A stretch of 64,000 bases of DNA from Bathymodiolus brooksi (Eukaryota > Mollusca > Bivalvia > Mytilida > Modiolidae), in the NCBI GenBank assembly GCA_963680875.1, contig OY804579.1:19453804-19517803 (forward strand), written 5' to 3'. The notes beneath the pieces are model-generated. The model made no database searches. It was not told the origin of the DNA and saw only the letters and a program-made list of their open reading frames with translations. Every line of letters starts with the position of its first letter. Position 1 is the first letter of the stretch. Both the position numbers and the translations under genes were made by a program. Positions 1-14,825 of this stretch are shown one piece after another.

Positions 1-3000
1 TTAGACAGGTACATTGTAGTTGTACATTTACTCCATATAGGCACAGAAAATACCCTGCAGACAGGTACAATGTAGTTGTACATTTACTCGATATAGGCAC
101 AGAAAATAACATTCAGACAGGTACAATGTAGTTGTACATTTACTCGATATAGGCACAGAAAATAACATTCAGACAGGTACATTGTAGTTGTACATTTACT
201 CCATATAGGCACAGAAAATACCCTGCAGACAGGTACAATGTAGTTGTACATTTACTCGGTATAGGCACAGAAAATAACATTCAGACAGGTACAATGTAGT
301 TGTACATTTACTCGGTATAGCCACAGAAAATAACATTTAGACAGGTACAATGTAGTTGTACATTTACTCGATTTAGGCACAGAAAATAACATTCAGACAG
401 GTACAATGTAGTTGTACATTTACTCGGTATAGGCACAGAAAATAACATTCAGACAGGTACAATGTAGTTGTACATTTACTCGATATAGGCACAGAAAATA
501 ACATTTAGACAGGTACAATGTAGTTGTACATTTACTCGATATAGGCACAGAAAATAACATTCAGACAGGTACAATGTAGTTGTAGATTTACTCGGTATAG
601 GCACAGGAAATAACACTTAGACAGGTACATTGTAGTTGTACATTTACTCGATATAGGCACAGAAAATGCCCTGTAGACAGGTACAATGTAGTTGTACATT
701 TACTCGATATAGGCACAGAAAATAACATTTAGACATGTACAATGTAGTTGTACATTTACTCGGTATAGGCACAGAAAATAACATTCAGACAGGTACAATG
801 TAGTTGTACATTTACTCGGTATATCCACAGAAGATAACATTCAGACAGGTACAATGTAGTTGCACATTTACTCAATATAGGCACAGAAAATAACATTTAG
901 ACAGGTACATTGTAGTTGTACATTTACTCGATATAGGCACAGAAAATAACATTCAGACAGGTACAATGTAGTTGTACATTTACTCGGTATAGGCACAGAA
1001 AATAACATTTAGACAGGTACAATGTAGTTGTACATTTACTCGATATAGGCAGAGAAAATAACATTTAGACAGGTACAATGTAGTTGTACATTTACTCGGT
1101 ATAGCCACAGAAAATAACATTTAGACAGGTACATTGTAGTTGTACATTTACTCGATATAGGCACAGAAAATAACATTTAGACAGGTACAATGTAGTTGTA
1201 CATTTACTCGATATAGGCACAGAAAATAACATTTAGACAGGTACAATGTAGTTGTACATTTACTCGATATAGGCACAGAAAATAACATTCAGACATGTAC
1301 AATGTAGTTGTACATTTACTCGATATAGGCACAGAAAATAACATTCAGACAGGTACAATGTAGTTGTACATTTACTCGGTATAAGCACAGGAAATAACAC
1401 TTAGACAGGTACATTGTAGTTGTACATTTACTCGATATAGGCATAGAAAATACCCTGCAGACAGGTACAATGTAGTTGTACATTTACTCGGTATAGGCAC
1501 AGAAAATAACATTCAGAGAGGTACAATGTAGTTGTACATTTACTCGGTATAGCCACAGAAAATAACATTTAGACAGGTACAATGTAGATGTACATTTACT
1601 CGATATAGGCACAGAAAATAACATTCAGACAGGTACAATGTAGTTGTACATTTACTCGGTATAGGCACAAAAAATAACATTCAGACAGGTACAATGTAGT
1701 TGTACATTTACTCGATATAGGCACAGAAAATAACATTTAGACAGGTACAATGTAGTTGTACATTTACTCGATATAGGCACAGAAAATAACATTCAGACAG
1801 GTACAATGTAATTGTAGATTTACTCGGTATAGGCACAGAAAATAACACTTAGACAGGTACATTGTAGTTGTACATTTACTCGATATAGGCACAGAAAATG
1901 CCCTGTAGACAGGTACAATGTAGTTGTACATTTACTCGATATAGGCACAGAAAATAACATTTAGACATGTACAATTTAGTTGTACATTTACTCGGTATAG
2001 ACACAGAAAATAACATTCAGACAGGTACAATGTAGTTGTACATTTACTCGGTATATCCACAGAGAATAACATTCAGACAGGTACAATGTAGTTGTACATT
2101 TACTCAATATAGGCACAGAAAATAACATTAAGACATGTACAATGTAGTTGTACATTTACTCGATATAGACACAGAAAATAACATTCAGACAGGTACAATG
2201 TAGTTGTACATTTACTCGGTATAAGCACAGGAAATAACACTTAGACAGGTACATTGTAGTTGTACATTTACTCCATATAGGCACAGAAAAACCCTGCAGA
2301 CAGGTACAATGTAGTTGTACATTTACTCGATATAGGCACAGAAAATAACATTCAGACAGGTACAATGTAGTTGTACATTTACTCGATATAGGCACAGAAA
2401 ATAACATTCAGACAGGTACATTGTAGTTGTACATTTACTCGATATAGGCACAGAAAATACCCTGCAGACAGGTACAATGTAGTTGTACATTTACTCGGTA
2501 TAGGCACAGAAAATAACATTCAGACAGGTACAATGTAGTTGTACATTTACTCGATATAGGCACAGAAAATAACATTCAGACAGGTACATTGTAGTTGTAC
2601 ATTTACTCCATATAGGCACAGAAAATACCCTGCAGACAGGTACAATGTAGTTGTACATTTACTCGGTATAGGCACAGAAAATAACATTTAGACAGGTACA
2701 ATGTAGTTGTACATTTACTCGGTATAGCCACAGAAAATAACATTTAGACAGGTACAATGTAGTTGTACATTTACTCGATTTAGGCACAGAAAATAACATT
2801 CAGACAGGTACAATGTAGTTGTACATTTACTCGGTATAGGCACAGAAAATAACATTCAGACAGGTACAATGTAGTTGTACATTTACTCGATATAGGCACA
2901 GAAAATAACATTTAGACAGGTACAATGTAGTTGTACATTTACTCGATATAGGCACAGAAAATAACATTCAGACAGGTACAATGTAGTTGTAGATTTACTC

Positions 3001-3644
3001 GGTATAGGCACAGGAAATAACACTTAGACAGGTACATTGTAGTTGTACATTTACTCGATATAGGCACAGAAAATGCCCTGTAGACAGGTACAATGTAGTT
3101 GTACATTTACTCGATATAGGCACAGAAAATAACATTTAGACATGTACAATGTAGTTGTACATTTACTCGGTATAGGCACAGAAAATAACATTCAGACAGG
3201 TACAATGTAGTTGTACATTTACTCGGTATATCCACAGAAAATAACATTCAGACAGGTACAATGTAGTTGTACATTTACTCAATATAGGCACAGAAAATAA
3301 GATTTAGACAGGTACATTGTAGTTGTACATTTACTCGATATAGGCACAGAAAATAACATTTAGACAGGTACAATGTAGTTGTACATTTACTCGGTATAGG
3401 CACAGAAAATAACATTTAGACAGGTACAATGTAGTTGTACATTTACTCGATATAGGCACAGAAAATTACATTTAGACAGGTACAATGTAGTTGTACATTT
3501 ACTCGGTATAGACACAGAAAATAACATTTAGACAGGTACATTGTAGTTGTACATTTACTCGATATAGGCACAGAAAATAACATTTAGACAGGTACAATGT
3601 AGTTGTACATTTACTCGATATAGGCACAGAAAATAACATTTAGA
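1..3644 (+). repeat. Higher-order satellite block, copy 1 (matches 5768-9411)
   Basis: This block lines up with 5768-9411 at a constant offset of 5767 bp (103 monomers minus 1 base). Rare private variants are shared: the one-base-short monomer near 2289 (8056), CAGAGAGG near 1515, ACAATTTAG near 1971, and AAGATTTAG near 3299. The match stops near 3644/9411, where GACATG replaces GACAGG. A shorter period of 2407 bp (43 monomers minus 1 base) is also visible, for example CGATTTAGG at 369 and 2776. I saw no difference at the places I compared, so the copies are recent or result from an assembly error. Confidence 0.85.
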
Positions 3645-5767
3645 CATGTACAATGTAGTTGTACATTTACTCGGTATAGCCACAGGAAATAACATTCAGA
3701 CAGGTACATTGTAGTTGTACATTTACTCGATATAGAGACAGAATATAACATTAAGACATGTACAATGTAGTTGTACATTTACTCGGTATAGGCACAGAAA
3801 ATAACATTCAGACAGGTACAATGTAGTTGTACATTTACTCGGTATAGGCACAGAAAATAACATTCAGACAGGTACAATGTAGTTGTACATTTACTCGATA
3901 TAGGCACAGAAAATAACATTTAGACAGGTACAATGTAGTTGTACATTTACTCGATATAGGCACAGAAAATAACATTCAGACAGGTACAATGTAGTTGTAG
4001 ATTTACTCGGTATAGGCACAGGAAATAACATTTAGACAGGTACATTGTAGTTGTACATTTACTCGATATAGGCACAGAAAATACCCTGTAGACAGGTACA
4101 ATGTAGTTGTACATTTACTCGATATAGGCACAGAAAATAACATTTAGACATGTACAATGTAGTTGTACATTTACTTGGTATAGGCACAGAAAATAACTTT
4201 CAGACAGGTACAATGTAGTTGTACATTTACTCGGTATATCCACAGAAAATAACATTCAGACAGGTACAATGTAGTTGTACATTTACTCGATATAGGCACA
4301 GAAAATAACATTCAGACAGGTACAATGTAGTTGTACATTTACTCGGTATAGGCACAGGAAATAACACTTAGACAGGTACATTGTAGTTGTACATTTACTC
4401 CATATAGGCACAGAAAATATCCTGCAGACAGGTACAATGTAGTTGTACATTTACTCGATATAGGCACAGAATATAACATTCAGACAGGTACAATGTAGTT
4501 GTACATTTACTCGATATAGGCACAGAAAATAACATTCAGACAGGTACATTGTAGTTGTACATTTACTCCATATAGGCACAGAAAATACCCTGCAGACAGG
4601 TACAATGTAGTTGTACATTTACTCGATATAGGCACAGAAAATAACATTCAGACAGGTACAATGTAGTTGTACATTTACTCGATATAGGCACAGAAAATAA
4701 CATTCAGACAGGTACATTGTAGTTGTACATTTACTCGACATAGGCACAGAAAATACCCTGCAGACAGGTACAATGTAGTTGTACATTTACTCGGTATAGG
4801 CACAGAAAATAACATTCAGACTGGTACAATGTAGTTGTACATTTACTCGGTATAGCCACAGAAAATAACATTTAGACAGGTACAATGTAGTTGTACATTT
4901 ACTCGATATAGGCACAGAAAATAACATTCAGACAGGTACAATGTAGTTGTACATTTACTCGGTATAGGCACAGAAAATAACATTCAGACAGATACAATGT
5001 AGTTGTACATTTACTCGATATAGGCACAGAAAATAACATTTAGACAGGTACAATGTAGTTTTACATTTACTCGATATAGGCACAGAAAATAACATTCAGA
5101 CAGGTACAATGTAGTTGTAGATTTACTCGGTATAGGCACAGGAAATAACACTTAGACAGGTACATTGTAGTTGTACATTTACTCGATATAGGCACAGAAA
5201 ATGCCCTGTAGACAGGTACAATGTAGTTGTACATTTACTCGATATAGGCACAGAAAATAACATTTAGACATGTACAATGTAGTTGTACATTTACTCGGTA
5301 TAGGCACAGAAAATAACATTCAGACAGGTACAATGTAGTTGTACATTTACTCGATATAGGCACAGAAAATAACATTTAGACAGGTACAATGTAGTTGTAC
5401 ATTTACTCGATATAGGCACAGAAAATAACATTCAGACAGGTACAATGTAGTTGTAGATTTACTCGGTATAGGCACAGGAAATAACACTTAGACAGGTACA
5501 TTGTAGTTGTACATTTACTCGATATAGGCACAGAAAATAACATTTAGACATGTACAATGTAGTTGTACATTTACTCGGTATAGGCACAGAAAATAACATT
5601 CAGACAGGTACAATGTAGTTGTACATTTACTCGGTATATCCACAGAAAATAACATTCAGACAGGTACAATGTAGTTGTACATTTACTCGATATAGGCACA
5701 GAAAATAACATTCAGACAGGTACAATGTAGTTGTACATTTACTCGGTATAGGCACAGGAAATAACAC

Positions 5768-8700
5768 TTAGACAGGTACATTGTAGTTGTACATTTACTC
5801 CATATAGGCACAGAAAATACCCTGCAGACAGGTACAATGTAGTTGTACATTTACTCGATATAGGCACAGAAAATAACATTCAGACAGGTACAATGTAGTT
5901 GTACATTTACTCGATATAGGCACAGAAAATAACATTCAGACAGGTACATTGTAGTTGTACATTTACTCCATATAGGCACAGAAAATACCCTGCAGACAGG
6001 TACAATGTAGTTGTACATTTACTCGGTATAGGCACAGAAAATAACATTCAGACAGGTACAATGTAGTTGTACATTTACTCGGTATAGCCACAGAAAATAA
6101 CATTTAGACAGGTACAATGTAGTTGTACATTTACTCGATTTAGGCACAGAAAATAACATTCAGACAGGTACAATGTAGTTGTACATTTACTCGGTATAGG
6201 CACAGAAAATAACATTCAGACAGGTACAATGTAGTTGTACATTTACTCGATATAGGCACAGAAAATAACATTTAGACAGGTACAATGTAGTTGTACATTT
6301 ACTCGATATAGGCACAGAAAATAACATTCAGACAGGTACAATGTAGTTGTAGATTTACTCGGTATAGGCACAGGAAATAACACTTAGACAGGTACATTGT
6401 AGTTGTACATTTACTCGATATAGGCACAGAAAATGCCCTGTAGACAGGTACAATGTAGTTGTACATTTACTCGATATAGGCACAGAAAATAACATTTAGA
6501 CATGTACAATGTAGTTGTACATTTACTCGGTATAGGCACAGAAAATAACATTCAGACAGGTACAATGTAGTTGTACATTTACTCGGTATATCCACAGAAG
6601 ATAACATTCAGACAGGTACAATGTAGTTGCACATTTACTCAATATAGGCACAGAAAATAACATTTAGACAGGTACATTGTAGTTGTACATTTACTCGATA
6701 TAGGCACAGAAAATAACATTCAGACAGGTACAATGTAGTTGTACATTTACTCGGTATAGGCACAGAAAATAACATTTAGACAGGTACAATGTAGTTGTAC
6801 ATTTACTCGATATAGGCAGAGAAAATAACATTTAGACAGGTACAATGTAGTTGTACATTTACTCGGTATAGCCACAGAAAATAACATTTAGACAGGTACA
6901 TTGTAGTTGTACATTTACTCGATATAGGCACAGAAAATAACATTTAGACAGGTACAATGTAGTTGTACATTTACTCGATATAGGCACAGAAAATAACATT
7001 TAGACAGGTACAATGTAGTTGTACATTTACTCGATATAGGCACAGAAAATAACATTCAGACATGTACAATGTAGTTGTACATTTACTCGATATAGGCACA
7101 GAAAATAACATTCAGACAGGTACAATGTAGTTGTACATTTACTCGGTATAAGCACAGGAAATAACACTTAGACAGGTACATTGTAGTTGTACATTTACTC
7201 GATATAGGCATAGAAAATACCCTGCAGACAGGTACAATGTAGTTGTACATTTACTCGGTATAGGCACAGAAAATAACATTCAGAGAGGTACAATGTAGTT
7301 GTACATTTACTCGGTATAGCCACAGAAAATAACATTTAGACAGGTACAATGTAGATGTACATTTACTCGATATAGGCACAGAAAATAACATTCAGACAGG
7401 TACAATGTAGTTGTACATTTACTCGGTATAGGCACAAAAAATAACATTCAGACAGGTACAATGTAGTTGTACATTTACTCGATATAGGCACAGAAAATAA
7501 CATTTAGACAGGTACAATGTAGTTGTACATTTACTCGATATAGGCACAGAAAATAACATTCAGACAGGTACAATGTAATTGTAGATTTACTCGGTATAGG
7601 CACAGAAAATAACACTTAGACAGGTACATTGTAGTTGTACATTTACTCGATATAGGCACAGAAAATGCCCTGTAGACAGGTACAATGTAGTTGTACATTT
7701 ACTCGATATAGGCACAGAAAATAACATTTAGACATGTACAATTTAGTTGTACATTTACTCGGTATAGACACAGAAAATAACATTCAGACAGGTACAATGT
7801 AGTTGTACATTTACTCGGTATATCCACAGAGAATAACATTCAGACAGGTACAATGTAGTTGTACATTTACTCAATATAGGCACAGAAAATAACATTAAGA
7901 CATGTACAATGTAGTTGTACATTTACTCGATATAGACACAGAAAATAACATTCAGACAGGTACAATGTAGTTGTACATTTACTCGGTATAAGCACAGGAA
8001 ATAACACTTAGACAGGTACATTGTAGTTGTACATTTACTCCATATAGGCACAGAAAAACCCTGCAGACAGGTACAATGTAGTTGTACATTTACTCGATAT
8101 AGGCACAGAAAATAACATTCAGACAGGTACAATGTAGTTGTACATTTACTCGATATAGGCACAGAAAATAACATTCAGACAGGTACATTGTAGTTGTACA
8201 TTTACTCGATATAGGCACAGAAAATACCCTGCAGACAGGTACAATGTAGTTGTACATTTACTCGGTATAGGCACAGAAAATAACATTCAGACAGGTACAA
8301 TGTAGTTGTACATTTACTCGATATAGGCACAGAAAATAACATTCAGACAGGTACATTGTAGTTGTACATTTACTCCATATAGGCACAGAAAATACCCTGC
8401 AGACAGGTACAATGTAGTTGTACATTTACTCGGTATAGGCACAGAAAATAACATTTAGACAGGTACAATGTAGTTGTACATTTACTCGGTATAGCCACAG
8501 AAAATAACATTTAGACAGGTACAATGTAGTTGTACATTTACTCGATTTAGGCACAGAAAATAACATTCAGACAGGTACAATGTAGTTGTACATTTACTCG
8601 GTATAGGCACAGAAAATAACATTCAGACAGGTACAATGTAGTTGTACATTTACTCGATATAGGCACAGAAAATAACATTTAGACAGGTACAATGTAGTTG

Positions 8701-9411
8701 TACATTTACTCGATATAGGCACAGAAAATAACATTCAGACAGGTACAATGTAGTTGTAGATTTACTCGGTATAGGCACAGGAAATAACACTTAGACAGGT
8801 ACATTGTAGTTGTACATTTACTCGATATAGGCACAGAAAATGCCCTGTAGACAGGTACAATGTAGTTGTACATTTACTCGATATAGGCACAGAAAATAAC
8901 ATTTAGACATGTACAATGTAGTTGTACATTTACTCGGTATAGGCACAGAAAATAACATTCAGACAGGTACAATGTAGTTGTACATTTACTCGGTATATCC
9001 ACAGAAAATAACATTCAGACAGGTACAATGTAGTTGTACATTTACTCAATATAGGCACAGAAAATAAGATTTAGACAGGTACATTGTAGTTGTACATTTA
9101 CTCGATATAGGCACAGAAAATAACATTTAGACAGGTACAATGTAGTTGTACATTTACTCGGTATAGGCACAGAAAATAACATTTAGACAGGTACAATGTA
9201 GTTGTACATTTACTCGATATAGGCACAGAAAATTACATTTAGACAGGTACAATGTAGTTGTACATTTACTCGGTATAGACACAGAAAATAACATTTAGAC
9301 AGGTACATTGTAGTTGTACATTTACTCGATATAGGCACAGAAAATAACATTTAGACAGGTACAATGTAGTTGTACATTTACTCGATATAGGCACAGAAAA
9401 TAACATTTAGA
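5768..9411 (+). repeat. Higher-order satellite block, copy 2 (matches 1-3644)
   Basis: Second copy of the 3.64-kb block. From about 9468 a third partial copy begins that matches 7061 onward at an offset of 2407 bp (shared GGCATAG at about 9615 and 7208). It is not identical: the CAGAGAGG variant is absent there. The layered structure points to repeated unequal exchange in multi-monomer steps. Confidence 0.85.
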
Positions 9412-11339
9412 CAGGTACAATGTAGTTGTACATTTACTCGATATAGGCACAGAAAATAACATTCAGACATGTACAATGTAGTTGTACATTTACTCGATAT
9501 AGGCACAGAAAATAACATTCAGACAGGTACAATGTAGTTGTACATTTACTCGGTATAAGCACAGGAAATAACACTTAGACAGGTACATTGTAGTTGTACA
9601 TTTACTCGATATAGGCATAGAAAATACCCTGCAGACAGGTACAATGTAGTTGTACATTTACTCGGTATAGGCACAGAAAATAACATTCAGACAGGTACAA
9701 TGTAGTTGTACATTTACTCGGTATAGCCACAGAAAATAACATTTAGACAGGTACAATGTAGATGTACATTTACTCGATATAGGCACAGAAAATAACATTC
9801 AGACAGGTACAATGTAGTTGTACATTTACTCGGTATAGGCACAAAAAATAACATTCAGACAGGTACAATGTAGTTGTACATTTACTCGATATAGGCACAG
9901 AAAATAACATTTAGACAGGTACAATGTAGTTGTACATTTACTCGATATAAGCACAGAAAATAACATTCAGACAGGTACAATGTAGTTGTAGATTTACTCG
10001 GTATAGGCACAGAAAATAACACTTAGACAGGTACATTGTAGTTGTACATTTACTCGATATAGGCACAGAAAATGCCCTGTAGACAGGTACAATGTAGTTG
10101 TACATTTACTCGATATAGGCACAGAAAATAACATTTAGACATGTACAATGTAGTTGTACATTTACTCGGTATAGACACAGAAAATAACATTCAGACAGGT
10201 ACAATGTAGTTGTACATTTACTCGGTATATCCACAGAGAATAACATTCAGACAGGTACAATGTAGTTGTACATTTACTCAATATAGGCACAGAAAATAAC
10301 ATTCAGACATGTACAATGTAGTTGTACATTTACTCGATATAGGCACAGAAAATAACATTCAGACAGGTACAATGTAGTTGTACATTTACTCGGTATAAGC
10401 ACAGGAAATAACACTTAGACAGGTACATTGTAGTTGTACATTTACTCCATATAGGCACAGAAAATACCCTGCAGACAGGTACAATGTAGTTGTACATTTA
10501 CTCGATATAGGCACAGAAAATAACATTCAGACAGGTACAATGTAGTTGTACATTTACTCGATATAGGCACAGAAAATAACATTCAGACAGGTACATTGTA
10601 GTTGTACATTTACTCGATATAGGCACAGAAAATACCCTGCAGACAGGTACAATGTAGTTGTACATTTACTCGGTATAGGCACAGAAAATAACATTCAGAC
10701 AGGTACAATGTAGTTGTACATTTACTCGATATAGCCACAGAAAATAACATTTAGACAGGTACAATGTAGTTGTACATTTACTCGATATAGGCACAGAAAA
10801 TAACATTTAGACAGGTACAATGTAGTTGTACATTTACTCGGTATAGGCACAGAAAATAACATTCAGACAGATACAATGTAGTTGTACATTTACTCGGTAT
10901 AGCCACAGAAAATAACATTCAGACAGGTACAATGTAGTTGTACATTTACTCGATATAGGCACAGAAAATAACATTTAGACAGGTACAATGTAGTTGTACA
11001 TTTACTCGGTATAGCCACAGAAAATAACATTTAGACAGGTACATTGTAGTTGTACATTTACTCGATATAGGCACAGAAAATAACATTTAGACAGGTACAA
11101 TGTAGTTGTACATTTACTCGGTATAGCCACAGAAAATAACATTCAGACAGGTACAATGTAGTTGTACATTTACTCGATATAGGCACAGAAAATAACATTC
11201 AGACAGGTACAATGTAGTTGTACATTTACTCGATATAGGCACAGAAAATAACATTCAGACAGGTACAATGTAGTTGTACATTTACTCGATATAGGCACAG
11301 AAAATAACATTCAGACAGGTACAATGTAGTTGTACATTT

Positions 11340-12760
11340 ACTCGGTATAGGCACAGAAAATAACATTCAGACAGGTACATGTAGTTGTACATTTACTCGA
11401 TATAGGCACAGAAAATAACATTCAGACATGTACAATGTAGTTGTACATTTACTCGATATAGGCACAGAAAATAACATTCAGACAGGTACAATGTAGTTGT
11501 ACATTTACTCGGTATAGGCACAGAAAATATCATTCAGACAGGTACAATGTAGTTGTACATTTACTCGATATAGGCACAGAAAATAACATTCAGACAGGTA
11601 CATTGTAGTTGTACATTTACTCGGCATAGCCACAGAAAATAACATTTAGACAGGTACAATGTAGTTGTACATTTACTCGGTATAGTCACAGAAAATAACA
11701 TTTAGACAGGTACAATGTAGTTGTACATTTACTCGATATAGGCACAGAAAATAACATTTAGACAGGTACAATGTAGTTGTACATTTACTCGGTATAGCCA
11801 TAGAAAATAACATTCAGACAGGTACAATGTAGTTGTACATTTACTCGATATAGGCACAGAAAATAACATTTAGACAGGTACATTGTAGTTGTACATTTAC
11901 TCGATATAGGCACAGAAAATAACATTTAGACAGGTACAATGTAGTTGTACATTTACTCGGTATAGGCACAGAAAATAACATTTAGACAGGTACAATGTAG
12001 TTGTACATTTACTCGATATAGGCACAGAAAATAACATTTAGACAGGTACAATGTAGTTGTACATTTACTCGGTATAGCCACAGAAAATAACATTTAGACA
12101 GGTACATTGTAGTTGTACATTTACTCGATATAGGCACAGAAAATAACATTTAGACAGGTACAATGTAGTTGTACATTTACTCGATATAGGCACAGAAAAT
12201 AACATTTAGACATGTACATTGTAGTTGTACATTTACTCGATATAGGCACAGAAAATAACATTTAGACAGGTACAATGTAGTTGTACATTTACTCGGTATA
12301 GGCACAGAAAATAACATTCAGACAGGTACAATGTAGTTGTACATTTACTCGATATAGGCACAGAAAATAACATTCAGACAGGTACAATGTAGTTGTACAT
12401 TTACTCGGTATAGGCACAGAAAATAACATTCAGACAGGTACATGTAGTTGTACATTTACTCGATATAGGCACAGAAAATAACATTCAGACAGGTACAATG
12501 TAGTTGTACATTTACTCGATATAGGCACAGAAAATAACATTCAGACAGGTACAATGTAGTTGTACATTTACTCGGTATAGGCACAGAAAATATCATTCAG
12601 ACAGGTACAATGTAGTTGTACATTTACTCGATATAGGCACAGAAAATAACATTCAGACAGGTACATTGTAGTTGTACATTTACTCGGCATAGCCACAGAA
12701 AATAACATTTAGACAGGTACAATGTAGTTGTACATTTACTCGGTATAGCCACAGAAAATA
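11340..12760 (+). repeat. Satellite sub-block duplicated at 1063-bp offset
   Basis: The unusual monomer with the two-base deletion (GGTACATGTAG) at 11376 recurs at 12439. Downstream marker variants follow in the same order: AATATCATTC at about 11525 and 12589, then CGGCATAGCC. The offset is 1063 bp, that is 19 monomers minus 1 base. This right-hand third of the array is otherwise more uniform than the left part. Confidence 0.75.
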
Positions 12761-14825
12761 ACATTTAGACAGGTACAATGTAGTTGTACATTTACTCGAT
12801 ATAGGCACAGAAAATAACATTTAGACAGGTACAATGTAGTTGTACATTTACTCGATATAGGCACAGAAAATAACATTTAGACAGGTACATTGTAGTTGTA
12901 CATTTACTCGATATGAGCACAGAAAATAACATTTAGACAGGTACAATGTAGTTGTACATTTACTCGATATAGGCACAGAAAATAACATTCTAACAGGTAC
13001 AATGTAGTTGTACATTTACTCGATATAGGCACTAAAAATAACATTTAGACAGGTACAATGTAGTTGTACATTTACTCGGTATAGGCACAGAAAATAACAT
13101 TTAGACAGGTACAATGTAGTTGTACATTTACTCGATATAGGCACAGAAAATAACATTTAGACAGATACAATGTATTTGTACATTTACTCGGTATAGGCAC
13201 AGAAAATAACATTCAGACAGGTACAATGTAGTTGTACATTTACTCGATATAGGCACAGAAAATAACATTCAGACAGGTACAATGTAGTTGTACATTTACT
13301 CGGTATAGGCACAGAAAATAACATTTAGACAGGTACAATGTAGTTGTACATTTACTCGATATAGGCACAGAAAATAACATTCAGACAGGTACAATGTAGT
13401 TGTACATTTACTCGATATAGGCACAGAAAATAACATTCAGACAGGTACAATGTAGTTGTACATTTACTCGGTATAGGCACAGAAAATAACATTCAGACAG
13501 GTACAATGTAGTTGTACATTTACTCGATATAGGCACAGAAAATAACATTCAGACAGGTACAATGTATTATACATTTACTCGGTATAGGCACAGAAAATAA
13601 CATTTAGACAGGTACATTGTAGTTGTACATTTACTCGGTATAGGCACAGGAAATAACATTCAGACAGGTACAATGTAGTTGTACATTTACTCGGTATAGG
13701 CACAGGAAATAACATTCAGACAGGTACAATGTAGTTGTACATTTACTCGGTATAGGCACAGAAAATAACATTTAGACAGGTACAATGTAGTTGTACATTT
13801 ACTCGATATAGGCACAGAAAATAACATTCAGACAGGTACAATGTAGTTGTACATTTACTCGGTATAGGCACAGGAAATAACACTTAGACAGGTACATTGT
13901 AGTTGTACATCTTACTCGATATAGGCACAGAAAATAACATTTAGACAGGTACAATGTAGTTGTACATTTACTCGGTATATGCACAGAAAATAACATTCAG
14001 ACAGGTACAATGTAGTTGTACATTTACTCGATATAGGCACAGAAAATAACATTTAGACAGGTACATTGTAGTTGTACATTTACTCGATATAGGCACAGAA
14101 AATAACATTTAGACAGGTACAATGTAGTTGTACATTTACTCGGTATATCCACAGAAAATAACATTTAGACAGGTACATTGTAGTTGTACATTTACTCGGT
14201 ATAGGTACAGGAAATAACATTCAGACAGGTACAATGTAGTTGTACATTTACTCGGTATAGGCACAGGAAATAACATTCAGACAGGTACAATGTAGTTGTA
14301 CATTTACTCGGTATAGGCACAGAAAATAACATTTAGACAGGTACAATGTAGTTGTACATTTACTCGATATAGGCACAGAAAATAACATTCAGACATGTAC
14401 AATGTTGTTGTACATTTACTCGGTATAGGCACAGGAAATAACACTTAGACAGGTACATTGTAGTTGTACATTTACTCGGTATAGCCACAGAAAATAACAT
14501 TCAGACAGGTACATGTAGTTGTACATCTTACTCGATATAGGCACAGAAAATAACATTTAGACAGGTACATTGTAGTTGTACATTTACTCGGTATAGCCAC
14601 AGAAAATAACATTCAGACAGGTACATGTAGTTGTACATTTACTCGATATAGGCACAGAAAATAACATTTAGACAGGTACATTGTAGTTGTACATTTACTC
14701 GGTATAGGCACAGAAAATAACATTTAGACAGGTACATGTAGTTGTACATTTACTCGATATAGGCACAGAAAATACCCTGCAGACAGGTACAATGTAGTTG
14801 TACATTACATTTACTTTTTATTTTC

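Larger units (their letters stand above)
1..14803. repeat. 56-bp satellite array, about 264 monomers, with hairpin-bearing monomers
   Basis: The unit recurs every 56 bp from the first base (ACAGGTAC at 5, 61, 117 and onward) to the last hairpin near 14803. Each monomer holds a perfect inverted repeat, GTACAATGTAGTTGTAC (6-bp arms, 5-nt loop). Variants reading CATGTACAA lengthen the arms to 8 bp, and some monomers lose two bases (GTACATGTAGTTG). Variant sites are shared by sets of monomers, for example CGATATAGG or CGGTATAGG, GGCACAG or GCCACAG, and AATAACATTC or AATACCCTGC. The array continues off the left edge, so its true length is unknown. Short open frames on the minus strand repeat with the satellite (56 is not a multiple of 3) and are not genes. 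Confidence 0.98.

Noticed and set aside
1..14803. CRISPR-like array
   Set aside because: Units are contiguous 56-bp monomers without unique spacers, no cas-like genes are present, and the context is eukaryotic.
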